Below are positions 19,651 to 29,654 of a DNA stretch of 64,000 bases, piece after piece (positions within the stretch are counted from its first letter, which is position 1; each line of letters starts with the position of its first letter). The translations under genes and the position numbers were made by a program. This DNA is from Spinactinospora alkalitolerans (GTDB taxonomy: Bacteria; Actinomycetota; Actinomycetes; Streptosporangiales; Streptosporangiaceae), in the NCBI RefSeq assembly GCF_013408795.1, contig NZ_JACCCC010000001.1:4650001-4714000 (forward strand), in the 5' to 3' direction. The notes beneath the pieces are model-generated. The model was not told where the DNA came from, ran no database searches, and saw only the letters and a list, made by a program, of their open reading frames with translations.

Positions 19651-20487
19651 GTGATGGGAGTTGGACCTTTGGCAACGTCACAGACAGCGGTCGGAAGCAC
19701 CGGCGCTGACGACATCGCCGCGGAACCGGAGAACCGAGGACGGCCCGGCGGCGTGCAGTCCCTCGACCGGGCGTTCGCCCTGCTCGAGATCATGGCCGAC
19801 GCCGGAGGGGAGATCTCGCTGAGCCAGCTCGCGAGCTCCTCCGGCCTGCCCCTGCCCACCATCCACCGGATCATCCGCACACTGCTGGGCAACGGCTACG
19901 TCCGCCAGCTCCCCTCCCGCCGCTACGCCCTGGGCCCCCGGCTGATCGGGCTGGGCGAGAGCGCGTCGCGGATGCTCGGCACGTGGGCGCGCCCGCACCT
20001 GGCCCAGCTCGTGGACGACCTCGGCGAGACCGCGAACCTCGCCATGCTCGACGGCGACAAGGTGGTCTACGTCGCCCAGGTCCCCTCACCGCACGCCATG
20101 CGGATGTTCACCGAGGTCGGCCGGCGGGTGCTGCCGCACTCCGCCGGCGTGGGCAAGGCGCTGCTGGCCCAGCTGCCCGAGAACGAGGCCCTGGCGACCG
20201 TGCGCCGCACCGGCATGCCGGCCGCCACCGACCGCACGCTCACCACCCCGGACTCCTTCGCCGCGGAACTGGCGCGCATCCGCGAGCAGGGCTACGCCAT
20301 CGACGACGGCGAGCAGGAGATCGGCGTGCGCTGCCTGGCCGTTCCGGTGCTCGGCGGCCCCGCCATGATGGCGGTGTCCATCTCGGGCCCCGAGTCGCGG
20401 ATGAGCTGGGAGTTCGTGGAACAGGCCGCACCGATCGTGCAGCGCACGGCGGTCAGTCTGGCCGGCGACCTCAACCACCAGAACTAG
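19651..20487 (+). CDS. allR: IclR-family transcriptional regulator (AllR-type)
   Basis: A 278-residue IclR protein. The N-terminal winged helix-turn-helix (about residues 35-95) includes VQSLDRAFALLEIM and LPLPTIHRIIRTLLGNGYV. The C-terminal effector domain has RRVLPHSAGVGKALLAQLPE, YAIDDGEQEIGVRCLAVPV and a terminal helix. IclR-type AllR proteins repress allantoin genes and are known to respond to intermediates such as allantoate, glyoxylate or ureidoglycolate. Divergent placement from the aldolase–allantoinase unit supports that role. The start is ambiguous: GTG 19651, ATG 19654 or a later TTG. Confidence 0.85.
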   Translation: MMGVGPLATSQTAVGSTGADDIAAEPENRGRPGGVQSLDRAFALLEIMADAGGEISLSQLASSSGLPLPTIHRIIRTLLGNGYVRQLPSRRYALGPRLIGLGESASRMLGTWARPHLAQLVDDLGETANLAMLDGDKVVYVAQVPSPHAMRMFTEVGRRVLPHSAGVGKALLAQLPENEALATVRRTGMPAATDRTLTTPDSFAAELARIREQGYAIDDGEQEIGVRCLAVPVLGGPAMMAVSISGPESRMSWEFVEQAAPIVQRTAVSLAGDLNHQN

Positions 20488-20735
20488 CGCGAGGACCGCC
20501 GCAGGACATAAGTCCGCGGTGACTGGGCGATCCTCGCGCGTGGCCGAAGGCCCATCAAGGGATCGCCCCGGCGCCGCGTCATCCCCGCCTCCGCTCTGTG
20601 TGCCAGACCGAAACCACGGTGTCGATCTGCGCCCCCGGACGTCCCGTGCGTCACTTCCGTCTTCGGGCCGAGGCTGGAGCTCACCCCGAGATCGGCGGTG
20701 ACGGGCTCGGCGCATCGGCGGTGCGGGCGCCCCGG

Positions 20736-21719
20736 TCAGACCTGCTGGTCGAAGCCGAGCCTGCGGAGCTGCTTGGGGTCGCGCTGCCAGTCCTTGGCCA
20801 CCCGCACCCGCAGGTCCAGATAGACCCGGCTGCCCAGCAGCGCCTCGATCTGCTTGCGGGCGCGGGAGCCGACGTCGCGCAGCCGGGCGCCCTTGGCGCC
20901 GATCACGATGGCCTTCTGGCTGGGGCGCTCCACGTAGAGCGAGGCGTAGATGTCGATGAGCTCCCTGCCCGGCGCGGCGTCCCCCCGCTGGGCCATCTCC
21001 TCGACCACCACGGCGATCGAGTGCGGAAGCTCGTCGCGCACGCCCTCCAGCGACGCCTCCCGGATGAGCTCGGCGACCAGCATCTCGTCGGGCTCGTCGG
21101 TGAGGTCGCCGTCGGGGTAGAGCGGCGGCCCCTCGGGCAGGTGGCCGCAGAGCACATCGGCGACGGTGTCGAGCTGGTAGTCCCCGTTCGCCGAGACCGG
21201 CACGATGTCGGCCCACTCGCCCAACCGGGAGACCGCCAGCAGCTGCTCGGTCACCTGCTCGCGATCCGCGGTGTCGGTCTTGGTGACGATCGCGACGACC
21301 GGGGTGTCCTTCTGCGCGGCGAGCTCGCGGGCGATGTAGGTGTCGCCGCGCCCGATGGGCTCGTTCGCCGGGACGCAGAACCCGATCACGTCGACCTCGA
21401 CCAGCGTGGAGCGCACCAGGCTGTCCAGCCGCTCTCCCAGAAGCGTGCGCGGTTTGTGCAGCCCCGGGGTGTCGACGATGATCAACTGGGCGTCCTCGCG
21501 GTGCACGATGCCCCGCACGGTGCGCCGCGTGGTCTGGGGGCGGTTGCTGGTGATCGCCACCTTCTGCCCCACCAGCGCGTTCATCAGCGTCGACTTGCCC
21601 ACATTGGGACGTCCGACGAAGCAGGCGAACCCGCTGCGGAAGCCCTCCGGGTAGGAGGGCATCGGCAGCGGCACCCGCAGCTTCTCGAGATCGAGGTCGT
21701 CCATCAGTCCATAGTCCAT
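20736..21719 (-). CDS. era: GTPase Era
   Basis: A ribosome-assembly GTPase that binds the 16S rRNA 3' end. The 327-residue protein has G1 GRPNVGKST, the G2 region with TTRRTVRG, G3 DTPGL, G4 TKTD and G5 VSANG. A C-terminal KH domain contains KAIVIGAKGARLRDVGSRAR. Last gene of the phoH–ybeY–corC–cda–era series. An in-frame Met five residues later is an alternative start. The 248 bp between it and the IclR gene shows no gene. Confidence 0.96.
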   Translation of the reverse strand: MDYGLMDDLDLEKLRVPLPMPSYPEGFRSGFACFVGRPNVGKSTLMNALVGQKVAITSNRPQTTRRTVRGIVHREDAQLIIVDTPGLHKPRTLLGERLDSLVRSTLVEVDVIGFCVPANEPIGRGDTYIARELAAQKDTPVVAIVTKTDTADREQVTEQLLAVSRLGEWADIVPVSANGDYQLDTVADVLCGHLPEGPPLYPDGDLTDEPDEMLVAELIREASLEGVRDELPHSIAVVVEEMAQRGDAAPGRELIDIYASLYVERPSQKAIVIGAKGARLRDVGSRARKQIEALLGSRVYLDLRVRVAKDWQRDPKQLRRLGFDQQV

Positions 21720-21799
21720 GTCTTCGGCGCCGGCCCCGCCCCTCCCCGGCCCGAACCGGACGGAACGGCGCCGATGAGGGCGGGATCGGCGGGGGAACG

Positions 21800-22156
21800 T
21801 CAGTCGCGCGCGATGCTCGTGGGCGTGCCGTCGGGCGCCGCGAGCAGCACGACGCCGGTCTTGAGCTCACGGGCCGCGGCGAGGTCGGCCGCCGCCGGCC
21901 GGTCGGCCTCGGTGACGACGACGGCCGCCTCCAGCGCGGTCGCACCGCTGGAGACTGCGGCGGCCACGGCGGCCTGCAGCGCGGTCAGCTCCAGAGCGCT
22001 CAGCGCCACGGTGGTGGCGACGTAGGTGCGACCGGTCTCATCGCGCACCGCGGCGCCTTCGGCCGCGGCGTTGCGCGCTCGCGAGGAACGGGCCAGCGTG
22101 ATGAGCTTGGCGTCCTCGTGATCGATGTCCTCGATCCGCGGGGTCGGGTCGGTCAC
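21800..22156 (-). CDS. Cytidine-deaminase-like protein lacking the zinc motifs
   Basis: A 118-residue protein at the place where actinobacteria carry a cytidine-deaminase-family gene next to era. The fold pattern is recognisable, with an N-terminal helix and then GRTYVATTVALSALELTALQAAVAAAVSSGA where deaminases read C/HAE. The catalytic HAE/CAE and PCxxC zinc ligands are absent, and the protein contains no cysteine. It is probably not a deaminase; a structural or regulatory role is possible. Placed between corC and era with gaps of 42 and 80 bases. Confidence 0.7.
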   Translation of the reverse strand: MTDPTPRIEDIDHEDAKLITLARSSRARNAAAEGAAVRDETGRTYVATTVALSALELTALQAAVAAAVSSGATALEAAVVVTEADRPAAADLAAARELKTGVVLLAAPDGTPTSIARD

Positions 22157-22198
22157 GTCGGTTCTCTCCTTGGCTGGTTGCGGTGGCGGTCGGCGCGG

Positions 22199-23620
22199 TC
22201 AGGACTGGATCCGGCCGGAGTCGTGCTGCTCCGCCTGGACCGGCGCCTTCTCCACCAGGACCGTCGCGGTCTGGTTGCGGCGGCCCGAAGGGTCCTCGGC
22301 GGTGAGCCGGAGACCGGCGTAGCAGGCCTGGGAGCCGGTGATCGGCACGCGGCCCAGCGCGTAGGCCAGCAGGCCGCCGACGGTCTCGACGTCGGTGACG
22401 TCGATCTCCACGTCGAACAGCTCGGCGAGCTCGCCCAGCGGCAGCCGCGCGGTCACGCGCGCCCGGTGGTCGCCGAGGCGCTCGATCGGCGGCACCTCGT
22501 CGTCGTACTCGTCGGTGATCTCGCCGACGATCTCCTCCACGATGTCCTCGATGGTCACCAGGCCGGCGGTGCCGCCGTACTCGTCGATCACGACGGCCAC
22601 GTGGATCCGCTGCCGCTGCATGTCCCGCAGCAGCTCGTCGATGGGCTTGGAGTCGGGGACGTAGGTCGCCGCGCGCATGATGTCGCGGACCGTGCGGTTC
22701 TCGTCGGGCGCCTCGCTCCCGCCGTCCTCGGCCGTCCTGGCCGTCCACTCGTCGCGCAGCCTGGCCACGACATCCTTGAGGTAGACGATGCCCACGACGT
22801 CGTCCTCGTCCTCCCCCGCGACCGGAATCCGGGAGAAGCCGCTGCGCAGCGCTATGGAGAGCGCGTCGTCGACACCGGCGCCGTGGTCGATGAACACGAT
22901 GTCGGTGCGCGGGACCATGACCTCGCGCACCGAGGTGTCGTCGAGCTTGAACACCGAGTGGATCATCTGACGCTCTTCGGGGTGGATCGCGTGCCCCTGC
23001 TCGGCGAGGTCGACGAGGTAGCGCAGCTCGTCCTCACTGGTGAACGGCCCCTCCCGGTCGCCCTTGGCGCGCGGCGTGAACGCCTGGCCGAGCAGGACCA
23101 GCAGTTGGGCCAGCGGCCCGAGCACCAGCGTCACCGCGTGGACGATGGTGGTACTGGCCATCGCGACCGCGGCGGGGAACTGCCGGCCGAGGATGCGCGG
23201 GGTGACGCCGATCAGCACGTAGTTGACCGGGATCATCACGGCCGCGGCCAGTAGGACCGCCGGCCAGCCGAAGCCGAGCCAGTCGATGAGCCCGACCACC
23301 AGGGCCAGCGCCGCCAGCACCTCGCAGGTGACCCGCAGCAGCAGGACCATGTTGAGGTAGCGGGCGGGATCGGCGGCGATGACCTCCAGGCGACGCACCC
23401 AGCGCTGCTCGCCGCGGCCGATGAGCTCGGCCACGCCCGTGCGCGAGGCCCGGGTCAGCGCGACCTCCGCGCTCACGAAGAAGGCGGCGAACAGGGAGAG
23501 CAGGACCGCGCAGCCGAACGCGATCCCCAGTTCCGCGGCCTCCCGACCGCTGACGAACAGCGGGTCCATGGCGAACGGAGCCGGGATCGAACCGGCTAAA
23601 CCGGCATGGTCGGAGCTCAT
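22199..23620 (-). CDS. CNNM/CorC-family transporter-associated protein (hemolysin-like)
   Basis: A 473-residue membrane protein. The N-terminal DUF21/CNNM domain has four hydrophobic segments within about residues 28-185. A pair of CBS domains (about 205-345) follows, with REVMVPRTDIVFID and VVIDEYGGTAGLVTIEDIVEEIVGE split around the linker, and then a CorC/HlyC domain. CNNM proteins are linked to Mg2+ or Co2+ efflux. The start overlaps the ybeY stop (ATGA), so translation is coupled. Confidence 0.92.
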   Translation of the reverse strand: MSSDHAGLAGSIPAPFAMDPLFVSGREAAELGIAFGCAVLLSLFAAFFVSAEVALTRASRTGVAELIGRGEQRWVRRLEVIAADPARYLNMVLLLRVTCEVLAALALVVGLIDWLGFGWPAVLLAAAVMIPVNYVLIGVTPRILGRQFPAAVAMASTTIVHAVTLVLGPLAQLLVLLGQAFTPRAKGDREGPFTSEDELRYLVDLAEQGHAIHPEERQMIHSVFKLDDTSVREVMVPRTDIVFIDHGAGVDDALSIALRSGFSRIPVAGEDEDDVVGIVYLKDVVARLRDEWTARTAEDGGSEAPDENRTVRDIMRAATYVPDSKPIDELLRDMQRQRIHVAVVIDEYGGTAGLVTIEDIVEEIVGEITDEYDDEVPPIERLGDHRARVTARLPLGELAELFDVEIDVTDVETVGGLLAYALGRVPITGSQACYAGLRLTAEDPSGRRNQTATVLVEKAPVQAEQHDSGRIQS

Positions 23621-24114
23621 CGGGCCGTGTCTTCCCTGTCGTCAGCCGGTCGGGGCTCCTTCTCCAGGTCGTGCCGCCATGCGGCGAGCAGTTCGCCCTG
23701 GAGCCCGAACATCTCCTTGTGCTCGTCCGGCTCGGCGTGGTCGTAGCCGAGCAGGTGCAGGATGCCGTGCGTGCACAGCAGGTCGATCTCGTCCTGCTCG
23801 CCGTGCCCCGCCTTCTCGGCCTGCCGGGCGGCCACCTGCGGACAGATGATCACGTCACCGAGCATGCCGGGGTCGGAGGTGCGCCCCGGGCCCCCGGGGC
23901 GCAGCTCGTCCATGGGGAACGACAGCACGTCGGTCGGCCCGGGCTCGTCCATCCACCGCACGTGCAGCTCGGTCATCGGCTCCTCGTCGACGAGCACGAT
24001 GGACAGCTCCGCCAGCGGGTGGATCCGCATGGCGTCGAGCACGAAGCGGGCCAGCCGGGCCAGCCGCATCTCGTCCGCGGAGACGCCGGACTCGTTCGCG
24101 ACGTCGATACTCAT
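23617..24114 (-). CDS. ybeY: Endoribonuclease YbeY
   Basis: A zinc-dependent RNase for 16S rRNA 3' maturation and ribosome quality control. The 165-residue protein has the diagnostic HGILHLLGYDH metal motif near residue 115 and the upstream GPTDVLSFPMDE block. ATG at 24114 is chosen because the open frame further upstream lies inside phoH. It sits between phoH and corC, the standard order. Confidence 0.95.
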   Translation of the reverse strand: MSIDVANESGVSADEMRLARLARFVLDAMRIHPLAELSIVLVDEEPMTELHVRWMDEPGPTDVLSFPMDELRPGGPGRTSDPGMLGDVIICPQVAARQAEKAGHGEQDEIDLLCTHGILHLLGYDHAEPDEHKEMFGLQGELLAAWRHDLEKEPRPADDREDTAR

Positions 24115-24157
24115 TGCTAAGCGCGCCTCATCTGTTGTTCGGTACCGGCCGCGCCGG

Positions 24158-25210
<1,053 letters not shown>

Positions 25211-25338
25211 GATGTGGCCTTGCGGCCGTAACGTCCCTGCCTTTCGCGGTCTGAAGGTAATCACGAGTACAGCGTTGACTGTGCAGATTCTATCAAGTCG
25301 GCCCTGGTCGACCCGAGGACTTTTCGGGCCCGCACAGG

Positions 25339-25553
25339 TGCGGCGCCTCCCAGGGGCGACCCCCTTCGACCCCCGAGCGCATCCCCGCCCGCTCTACCCC
25401 GGAGGCCACTCCAATCCGCGCCCGCCGAGCACGTGCCCGTGCAGATGCGGCGCCTCCCAGGGGGCGACCCCCTTCGACCCCCGAGCGCACCCCCGCCCGC
25501 TCTACCCCGGAGGCCACTCCAATCCGCGCCCGCCGAGCACGTGCCCGTGCAGA
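25339..25553. repeat. Tandem duplication of the 3' end of the HIT gene and its flank
   Basis: Two near-identical copies, 25339-25445 (107 bp) and 25446-25553 (108 bp), differ by a one-base indel and a substitution. Copy 2 includes the last 52 bases of the HIT coding sequence with its stop; copy 1 carries the same 52 bases as non-coding sequence. Short CAGATG/TGCGG homology marks the junctions. Confidence 0.9.
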
Positions 25554-25858
25554 TGGAACACCGTCTGGCCTGCGTCGGCCCCGGTGTTGAACACCAGCCG
25601 GTAGCCGCCCTCGGCGACGCCGCCGGCCTCGGCGATCTCATGGGCCTCGCGGGCGATCTCGTCGAGCAGGCCCTCCCCGGCCGCGCCGGCGGCCGCGGCG
25701 GTGGGGTAGTGGTCGCGCGGGATGATCAGCACGTGGACGGGGGCCTGCGGGTTGATGTCGCGGAAGGCGAGCGTGCGCTCCCCCTCGCGGACGATGTCGG
25801 CGGGCACCTTCCCCGCGGCGATCTTGCAGAACAGGCAGTCGGGTTCGCTGACGGCCAC
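25502..25858 (-). CDS. HIT-family nucleotide-binding protein (HINT-like)
   Basis: A purine nucleoside phosphoramidase-type HIT protein, 118 residues. CLFCKIAAGKVPA with a Cys pair stands at the N-terminus, HVLIIPRDHY in the middle, and the histidine triad HLHGHVLGG near the C-terminus. The start is set by GGAGG: GTG at 25858 is seven bases from it, whereas the upstream ATG (25864) is only one base away. The last 17 codons are repeated downstream by a tandem duplication. Confidence 0.93.
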   Translation of the reverse strand: MAVSEPDCLFCKIAAGKVPADIVREGERTLAFRDINPQAPVHVLIIPRDHYPTAAAAGAAGEGLLDEIAREAHEIAEAGGVAEGGYRLVFNTGADAGQTVFHLHGHVLGGRGLEWPPG

Positions 25859-25864
25859 CGGCAT

Positions 25865-26206
25865 TCCTCCATCGCGCGCTTCAGTGTGGACCTCCCACCA
25901 TGATGCCCCAGAGACCTGGTGTCGTCTCCCGGGAAACCCGGGGGCGAAGTTGCGGTTTCCGGGTGTGCTCAGGAAGGGCTTTCTTCTACGGTGGGAAGGG
26001 GCGACCGCTTTCGCCCGGTGGCCCGCTCGTGAGGTTTTCCGGGCGCCGCCGTTGGAAGGGCTTTACCCTTCGGGGGCCGAAAGATCTCGGCGATGCGGTC
26101 TATTGTGGGAGTTTGCGTGACTTCTCCCACGCGATCCCGTTTTCGGGGGAGGACCGCGCCGCACGGCGGACGCCATGGGGTGGCACACGCACTGGAGGAG
26201 GTCGCG
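25865..26206. promoter_or_regulatory. Divergent intergenic region between HIT and sigma-factor genes
   Basis: No gene is supported here. Small inverted repeats occur (GAAGGG/CCCTTC at 26055-26071) and a possible -10 box TATTGT at 26101-26106 faces the sigma gene; no convincing -35 was found. The open frame upstream of the sigma start is not thought to be translated because the strong RBS lies at 26194. Confidence 0.35.
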
Positions 26207-26848
26207 GTGGCTTTCTCCCGGATGAATCGTCGGACAGCCGAGCTGAGCGAGAAGAACGGTATGCCCTTTCGTAAACCCGGCGACAAGGGCGCGCGTCCTA
26301 CCGACGTGACTGAAACCATGGTGGCGGGTGCCTCCGCGGCGACGGTGACGGTCGAGTGGGACGCCGACCAGGCGGTGACGCAGCTTTACGCCGCGCACTA
26401 CCGGCCCCTGGTGCGGCTCGCCACACTCCTCGTCCGTGACTTCGCGACCGCCGAAGAAGTCGTGCAGGACGCCTTCGTCGCGATGCACGGGGCCTGGCGG
26501 CGGCTGAGGGATCCCAACAAGGCGCTCTCCTACCTGCGCCAGTCGGTGGTCAACCGGGCGCGCTCGGTCCTGCGCCACCGCGCCGTGGTGGAGAAGCACG
26601 CACCCAAGGCGCTCCCCGACGCCCCCAGCGCCGAGCACGGCGCCCTGGGCGAGCTGGAGCGCGCCGCCGTCATCGAGGCGTTGCGTACACTCCCCACACG
26701 ACAGCGGGAAGCCATCGTGCTGCGGTACTACGGGGATTTCTCCGAGGCTCAGATCGCCGACGCAATGGGGATCAGCCGCGGCGCAGTCAAGAGCCACACG
26801 GCGCGCGGGATCTCCGCGCTCCGCTCGGTTCTGGAGCAGACGACATGA
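26207..26848 (+). CDS. SigE-family ECF RNA polymerase sigma factor
   Basis: A 213-residue extracytoplasmic-function sigma factor. Region 2 spans about residues 55-120 (LYAAHYRPLVRLATLLV, AEEVVQDAFVAMHGAW, SYLRQSVVNRARS). Region 4 spans about 155-205 (LRTLPTRQREAIVLRYYGDFSEAQIADAMGI, SRGAVKSHTARG). The GTG start at 26207 has GGAGGAGG five bases upstream; ATG at 26221 is out of frame. The first ~50 residues are polar and extra relative to most members. Its stop overlaps the next gene (ATGA), so the membrane protein is a likely regulator. It lies between HIT and rsmE, genes that are closer neighbours in other actinobacteria. Confidence 0.9.
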   Translation: MAFSRMNRRTAELSEKNGMPFRKPGDKGARPTDVTETMVAGASAATVTVEWDADQAVTQLYAAHYRPLVRLATLLVRDFATAEEVVQDAFVAMHGAWRRLRDPNKALSYLRQSVVNRARSVLRHRAVVEKHAPKALPDAPSAEHGALGELERAAVIEALRTLPTRQREAIVLRYYGDFSEAQIADAMGISRGAVKSHTARGISALRSVLEQTT

Positions 26849-27567
26849 CCGAACCATTCGACGACCGCTTCGAGGAACGGCTGCGCGCCGCCATGAGCGC
26901 CGAGGCCGACTCGGTGCAGCCGTCGCCCGACGCGCTGGACCGCATCCGCACGCGCACGGAGCGCAACCGGATGCCCTGGTTCGGGTTGACCTGGCTGCGT
27001 CCCGCCGTCGCCGTCGCGGCGGCGGCGCTGATCGTCGGCTCCGTCCTGCTGGGCACCCCGCAGATCCGCGACCAGGTGCTGCCCGACTCCATGACCGCCG
27101 CGTCGGAGTCGCAGGAGACCGGATCCAACGGCGACCACGCCGACGACACCTTCGACGGTCCCGTCGCCCCGGAGACCGAGACCGACCAGGAGCGGGACCG
27201 GCCGAGCCGGGAGGGCGCCCAATCCCCCTCCCCCGAGCCCGGCCCCAGCGGTTCCGACGATGCCGCGGGCATGACGACGGCGTGCACGCCCCCGCAGCAG
27301 GACCCGACGCCGGGCGAAGCCCGGACCCTCGAGGAGTCCGAGGAGGAGGCCGCCCCCGCGGAGTCGTGCGCGCCCTCGCCCGATCCGACCGATCCGGGAG
27401 CCCCGTCCCCCGGCGACGACGACCAGACCGGCGACGGGGACGACGGCGGCCGCGGCGACGGGGACGGCGACGACTCCGCCCCGGACCCGGAGGACACCCC
27501 CGAACCCGAGCCCGAGCCCACGGACGGCGGCGAGGAGCAGCCCTCGACGAGCGACCAGACGCAGTAG
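26845..27567 (+). CDS. Single-pass membrane protein, candidate anti-sigma partner
   Basis: A 240-residue protein. A cytoplasmic N-terminal helical part has the form RFEERLRAAMSAEADSV and PSPDALDRIRTRTE, followed by one transmembrane segment at about residues 52-72. A long acidic Pro/Glu/Asp/Gly-rich extracytoplasmic tail contains two cysteines. No zinc-type anti-sigma HxxxCxxC motif is seen. Translational coupling to the ECF sigma gene and the topology suggest control of that sigma factor; this is inference, not homology. Confidence 0.65.
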   Translation: MTEPFDDRFEERLRAAMSAEADSVQPSPDALDRIRTRTERNRMPWFGLTWLRPAVAVAAAALIVGSVLLGTPQIRDQVLPDSMTAASESQETGSNGDHADDTFDGPVAPETETDQERDRPSREGAQSPSPEPGPSGSDDAAGMTTACTPPQQDPTPGEARTLEESEEEAAPAESCAPSPDPTDPGAPSPGDDDQTGDGDDGGRGDGDGDDSAPDPEDTPEPEPEPTDGGEEQPSTSDQTQ

Positions 27568-27618
27568 GGCCCGAGCGGCGCGGCGCCTTCGTCGGTGATG
27601 GCGGACGGGGCGCGGCGG

Positions 27619-28365
27619 CTACCAGCGTCCGCAGCGGGCCTGCAGGACGGCCAGGGCCGCGACGCCCGCCGTGGAGGTGCGCAGCACGGTCGGCCCGAGC
27701 AGCGCCCGGACCGCGCCGGCCGCGTCGAACGCCGCGAGTTCGGCGTCGGTGAAGCCGCCCTCGGGCCCGACGACCACGACGATCCCGCCCTCGGTCCGCG
27801 CCGGATCGGCCGGCAGCGCGACGCCGGACAGCCGCTCGGCGGCCTCCTCGTGCAGCACGATCCCCAGCGCCGCGGCGGACAGCAGCTCCGCGACGGCGGG
27901 TGTGCCGGCGAGCTCGGCGACCTCGGGCACCCGGCTGCGCCGGGCCTGCTTGGCCGCCTCGCGCGCCGTCGCCCGCCACTTGCGCAGCGATTTGGCGGCC
28001 CGTTCCGGCCTCCACCGGGTGACGCAGCGATCGGCCGCCCACGGCACGACCGCGTCCACCCCGGCCTCGGTCATGACCTCCACGGCCAGCTCGCCGCGGT
28101 CGCCCTTGGGCAGCGCCTGCACGACGGTGATGCGCGGCGCTGGCGCCGGCTCGCTGTGCCGCTCCTGGACCGCGCAGACCACGGTGTCCCTGCCCACCTC
28201 GGTGACGACACACCGGGCGCGGGTCCCCGCGCCGTCGGCCAGGTGCACGACCTCGCCCTCGGTGAGTCTGCGGACCGTCGCGGCGTGACGCCCTTCAGGC
28301 CCGGAGAGCACCACCCGGTCGGAGTCGAGCTGCCCCGGCTCGGCCAGGAAGACCGGGGGCGTCAC
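27619..28365 (-). CDS. rsmE: 16S rRNA (uracil-1498-N3)-methyltransferase RsmE
   Basis: A SPOUT methyltransferase of the 30S subunit. The 248-residue protein has the N-terminal PUA-like domain (LSGPEGRHAATVRRLTEGE), a central LPKGDRGELAVEVMTEAGVD and the C-terminal trefoil knot VVVGPEGGFTDAELAAF, then LGPTVLRTSTAGVAAL. GTG start. It is downstream of dnaJ, with a strong hairpin in between. Confidence 0.95.
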   Translation of the reverse strand: MTPPVFLAEPGQLDSDRVVLSGPEGRHAATVRRLTEGEVVHLADGAGTRARCVVTEVGRDTVVCAVQERHSEPAPAPRITVVQALPKGDRGELAVEVMTEAGVDAVVPWAADRCVTRWRPERAAKSLRKWRATAREAAKQARRSRVPEVAELAGTPAVAELLSAAALGIVLHEEAAERLSGVALPADPARTEGGIVVVVGPEGGFTDAELAAFDAAGAVRALLGPTVLRTSTAGVAALAVLQARCGRW

Positions 28366-28453
28366 GGGAGCCGGACCGCTGCGGGACCGGCTCCGGCATC
28401 GGCGGAGCGCGGGAACGGCGAGACCCGGGTCACGGGACCCCTTTCATGGCGAA

Positions 28454-28486
28454 GGCCGGGCCCCGCCCGCGGGGCGGGACCCGGCC
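28454..28486 (-). terminator. Terminator after dnaJ
   Basis: Bases 28454-28468 pair with 28472-28486 (15 positions, one mismatch, 3-base loop) 17 bases past the dnaJ stop on the minus strand. A very stable GC stem. Confidence 0.7.
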
Positions 28487-28502
28487 GCGGTGGACGGCGT
28501 GG

Positions 28503-29654
28503 TCAGCGGGTGCTGTTGAAGGCGCCGCGCAGCCGGGAGAAGAAGTTGCCGTGCCCCGGGCTGAACCTGCCCGGAGGGTGGTCCTCCCCGCGCAGCTCCG
28601 CGAACTTGCGCAGCAGGGCCTCCTGCTCCTCGTCGAGCTTGCCCGGCGTTTCGACCGTGACGTGGATCATCAGGTCGCCGCGGCCCGGCTCGTTGAGGTG
28701 CCGGCTGCCCCGGCCGTCGAGGGTGATGACGTGCCCGGAGTTGGTCCCCGGCCGCAGGTCGACCTCCTCGTTGCCGTCGAGCGTCTCGATGGTCAGCGAG
28801 GCGCCCAGCGCGGCGGCCGTCATCGGCACGGTGACGGTGCAGTGCAGGTCGTCGCCGCGGCGCTCGAAGATCGGGTGCGGGCGCTGCACGATCTCCAGGA
28901 AGATGTCGCCGCGCGGCCCGCCGTTCGGACCGACCTCGCCTTCGCCGGCGAGCTGGATCTGGGTGCCGTCCTCGACACCGGCCGGAATCTGGACCTTGCG
29001 GGTGACCTTCTCGCGCACGCGGCCCTCGCCGGCGCAGTCCGGGCAGGGATTCCTGATGACGCTGCCCTGGCCGGCGCACTGCGGGCAGGGGCGGGTCGTC
29101 ATGACCTGCCCCAGGAAGGAGCGCGTGACCTGGGAGACCTCACCGCGGCCCGCGCACATGTCGCAGGTCTCGCGGTGGCTGCCCTTGGCCGTGCCCTCGC
29201 CCTGGCAGGTGTCGCACAGCACGGCGGTGGGGAACGTCACGTCCTTGGTGACGCCGAACGCGGTCTCGGAGAGGTCCATTTCGATGCGGACCTTGATGCT
29301 GCGTCCCCGGCGGACCCGGTCGCGCGGGCCGCGCCCGCCGCCCGGCTGGCCGCCGCCGAAGAAGGCGTTCATGATGTCGTCGAACGGGAAGCCCGCACCG
29401 CCGAATCCGCCCGCACCGCCGGCACCGCCGCCACCGGGCGCGAACGGGTCGGCGCCCATGTCGAACATCCGGCGCTTCTCCGCGTCGGAGAGGACCTCGT
29501 AGGCCTGGGTGACCTCTTTGAAGCGCTCCTGCGTGACAGGATCGGGGTTGATGTCCGGATGCAGTTCTCGCGCGAGCCGGCGGTATGCCTTCTTGATCTC
29601 GTCCTGGGTCGCTTCGCGGCGAACCCCGAGGATCTCGTAATAATCTCTGGCCAC
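28503..29654 (-). CDS. dnaJ: Chaperone DnaJ (DnaJ2 type)
   Basis: An Hsp40 co-chaperone for DnaK. The 383-residue protein has a J domain (residues 1-65) with [15 protein letters not shown] carrying HPD. A short Gly-rich region follows, then four zinc CxxCxGxG repeats ([32 protein letters not shown]) and two C-terminal substrate domains. The GTG start directly follows the hrcA stop TAA with no gap. This is the hrcA-linked second DnaJ of actinobacteria. Confidence 0.96.
   Translation of the reverse strand: MARDYYEILGVRREATQDEIKKAYRRLARELHPDINPDPVTQERFKEVTQAYEVLSDAEKRRMFDMGADPFAPGGGGAGGAGGFGGAGFPFDDIMNAFFGGGQPGGGRGPRDRVRRGRSIKVRIEMDLSETAFGVTKDVTFPTAVLCDTCQGEGTAKGSHRETCDMCAGRGEVSQVTRSFLGQVMTTRPCPQCAGQGSVIRNPCPDCAGEGRVREKVTRKVQIPAGVEDGTQIQLAGEGEVGPNGGPRGDIFLEIVQRPHPIFERRGDDLHCTVTVPMTAAALGASLTIETLDGNEEVDLRPGTNSGHVITLDGRGSRHLNEPGRGDLMIHVTVETPGKLDEEQEALLRKFAELRGEDHPPGRFSPGHGNFFSRLRGAFNSTR

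Noticed and set aside
25339-25553. Possible CRISPR or satellite array
   Set aside because: Only two copies, both derived from the HIT gene 3' end.
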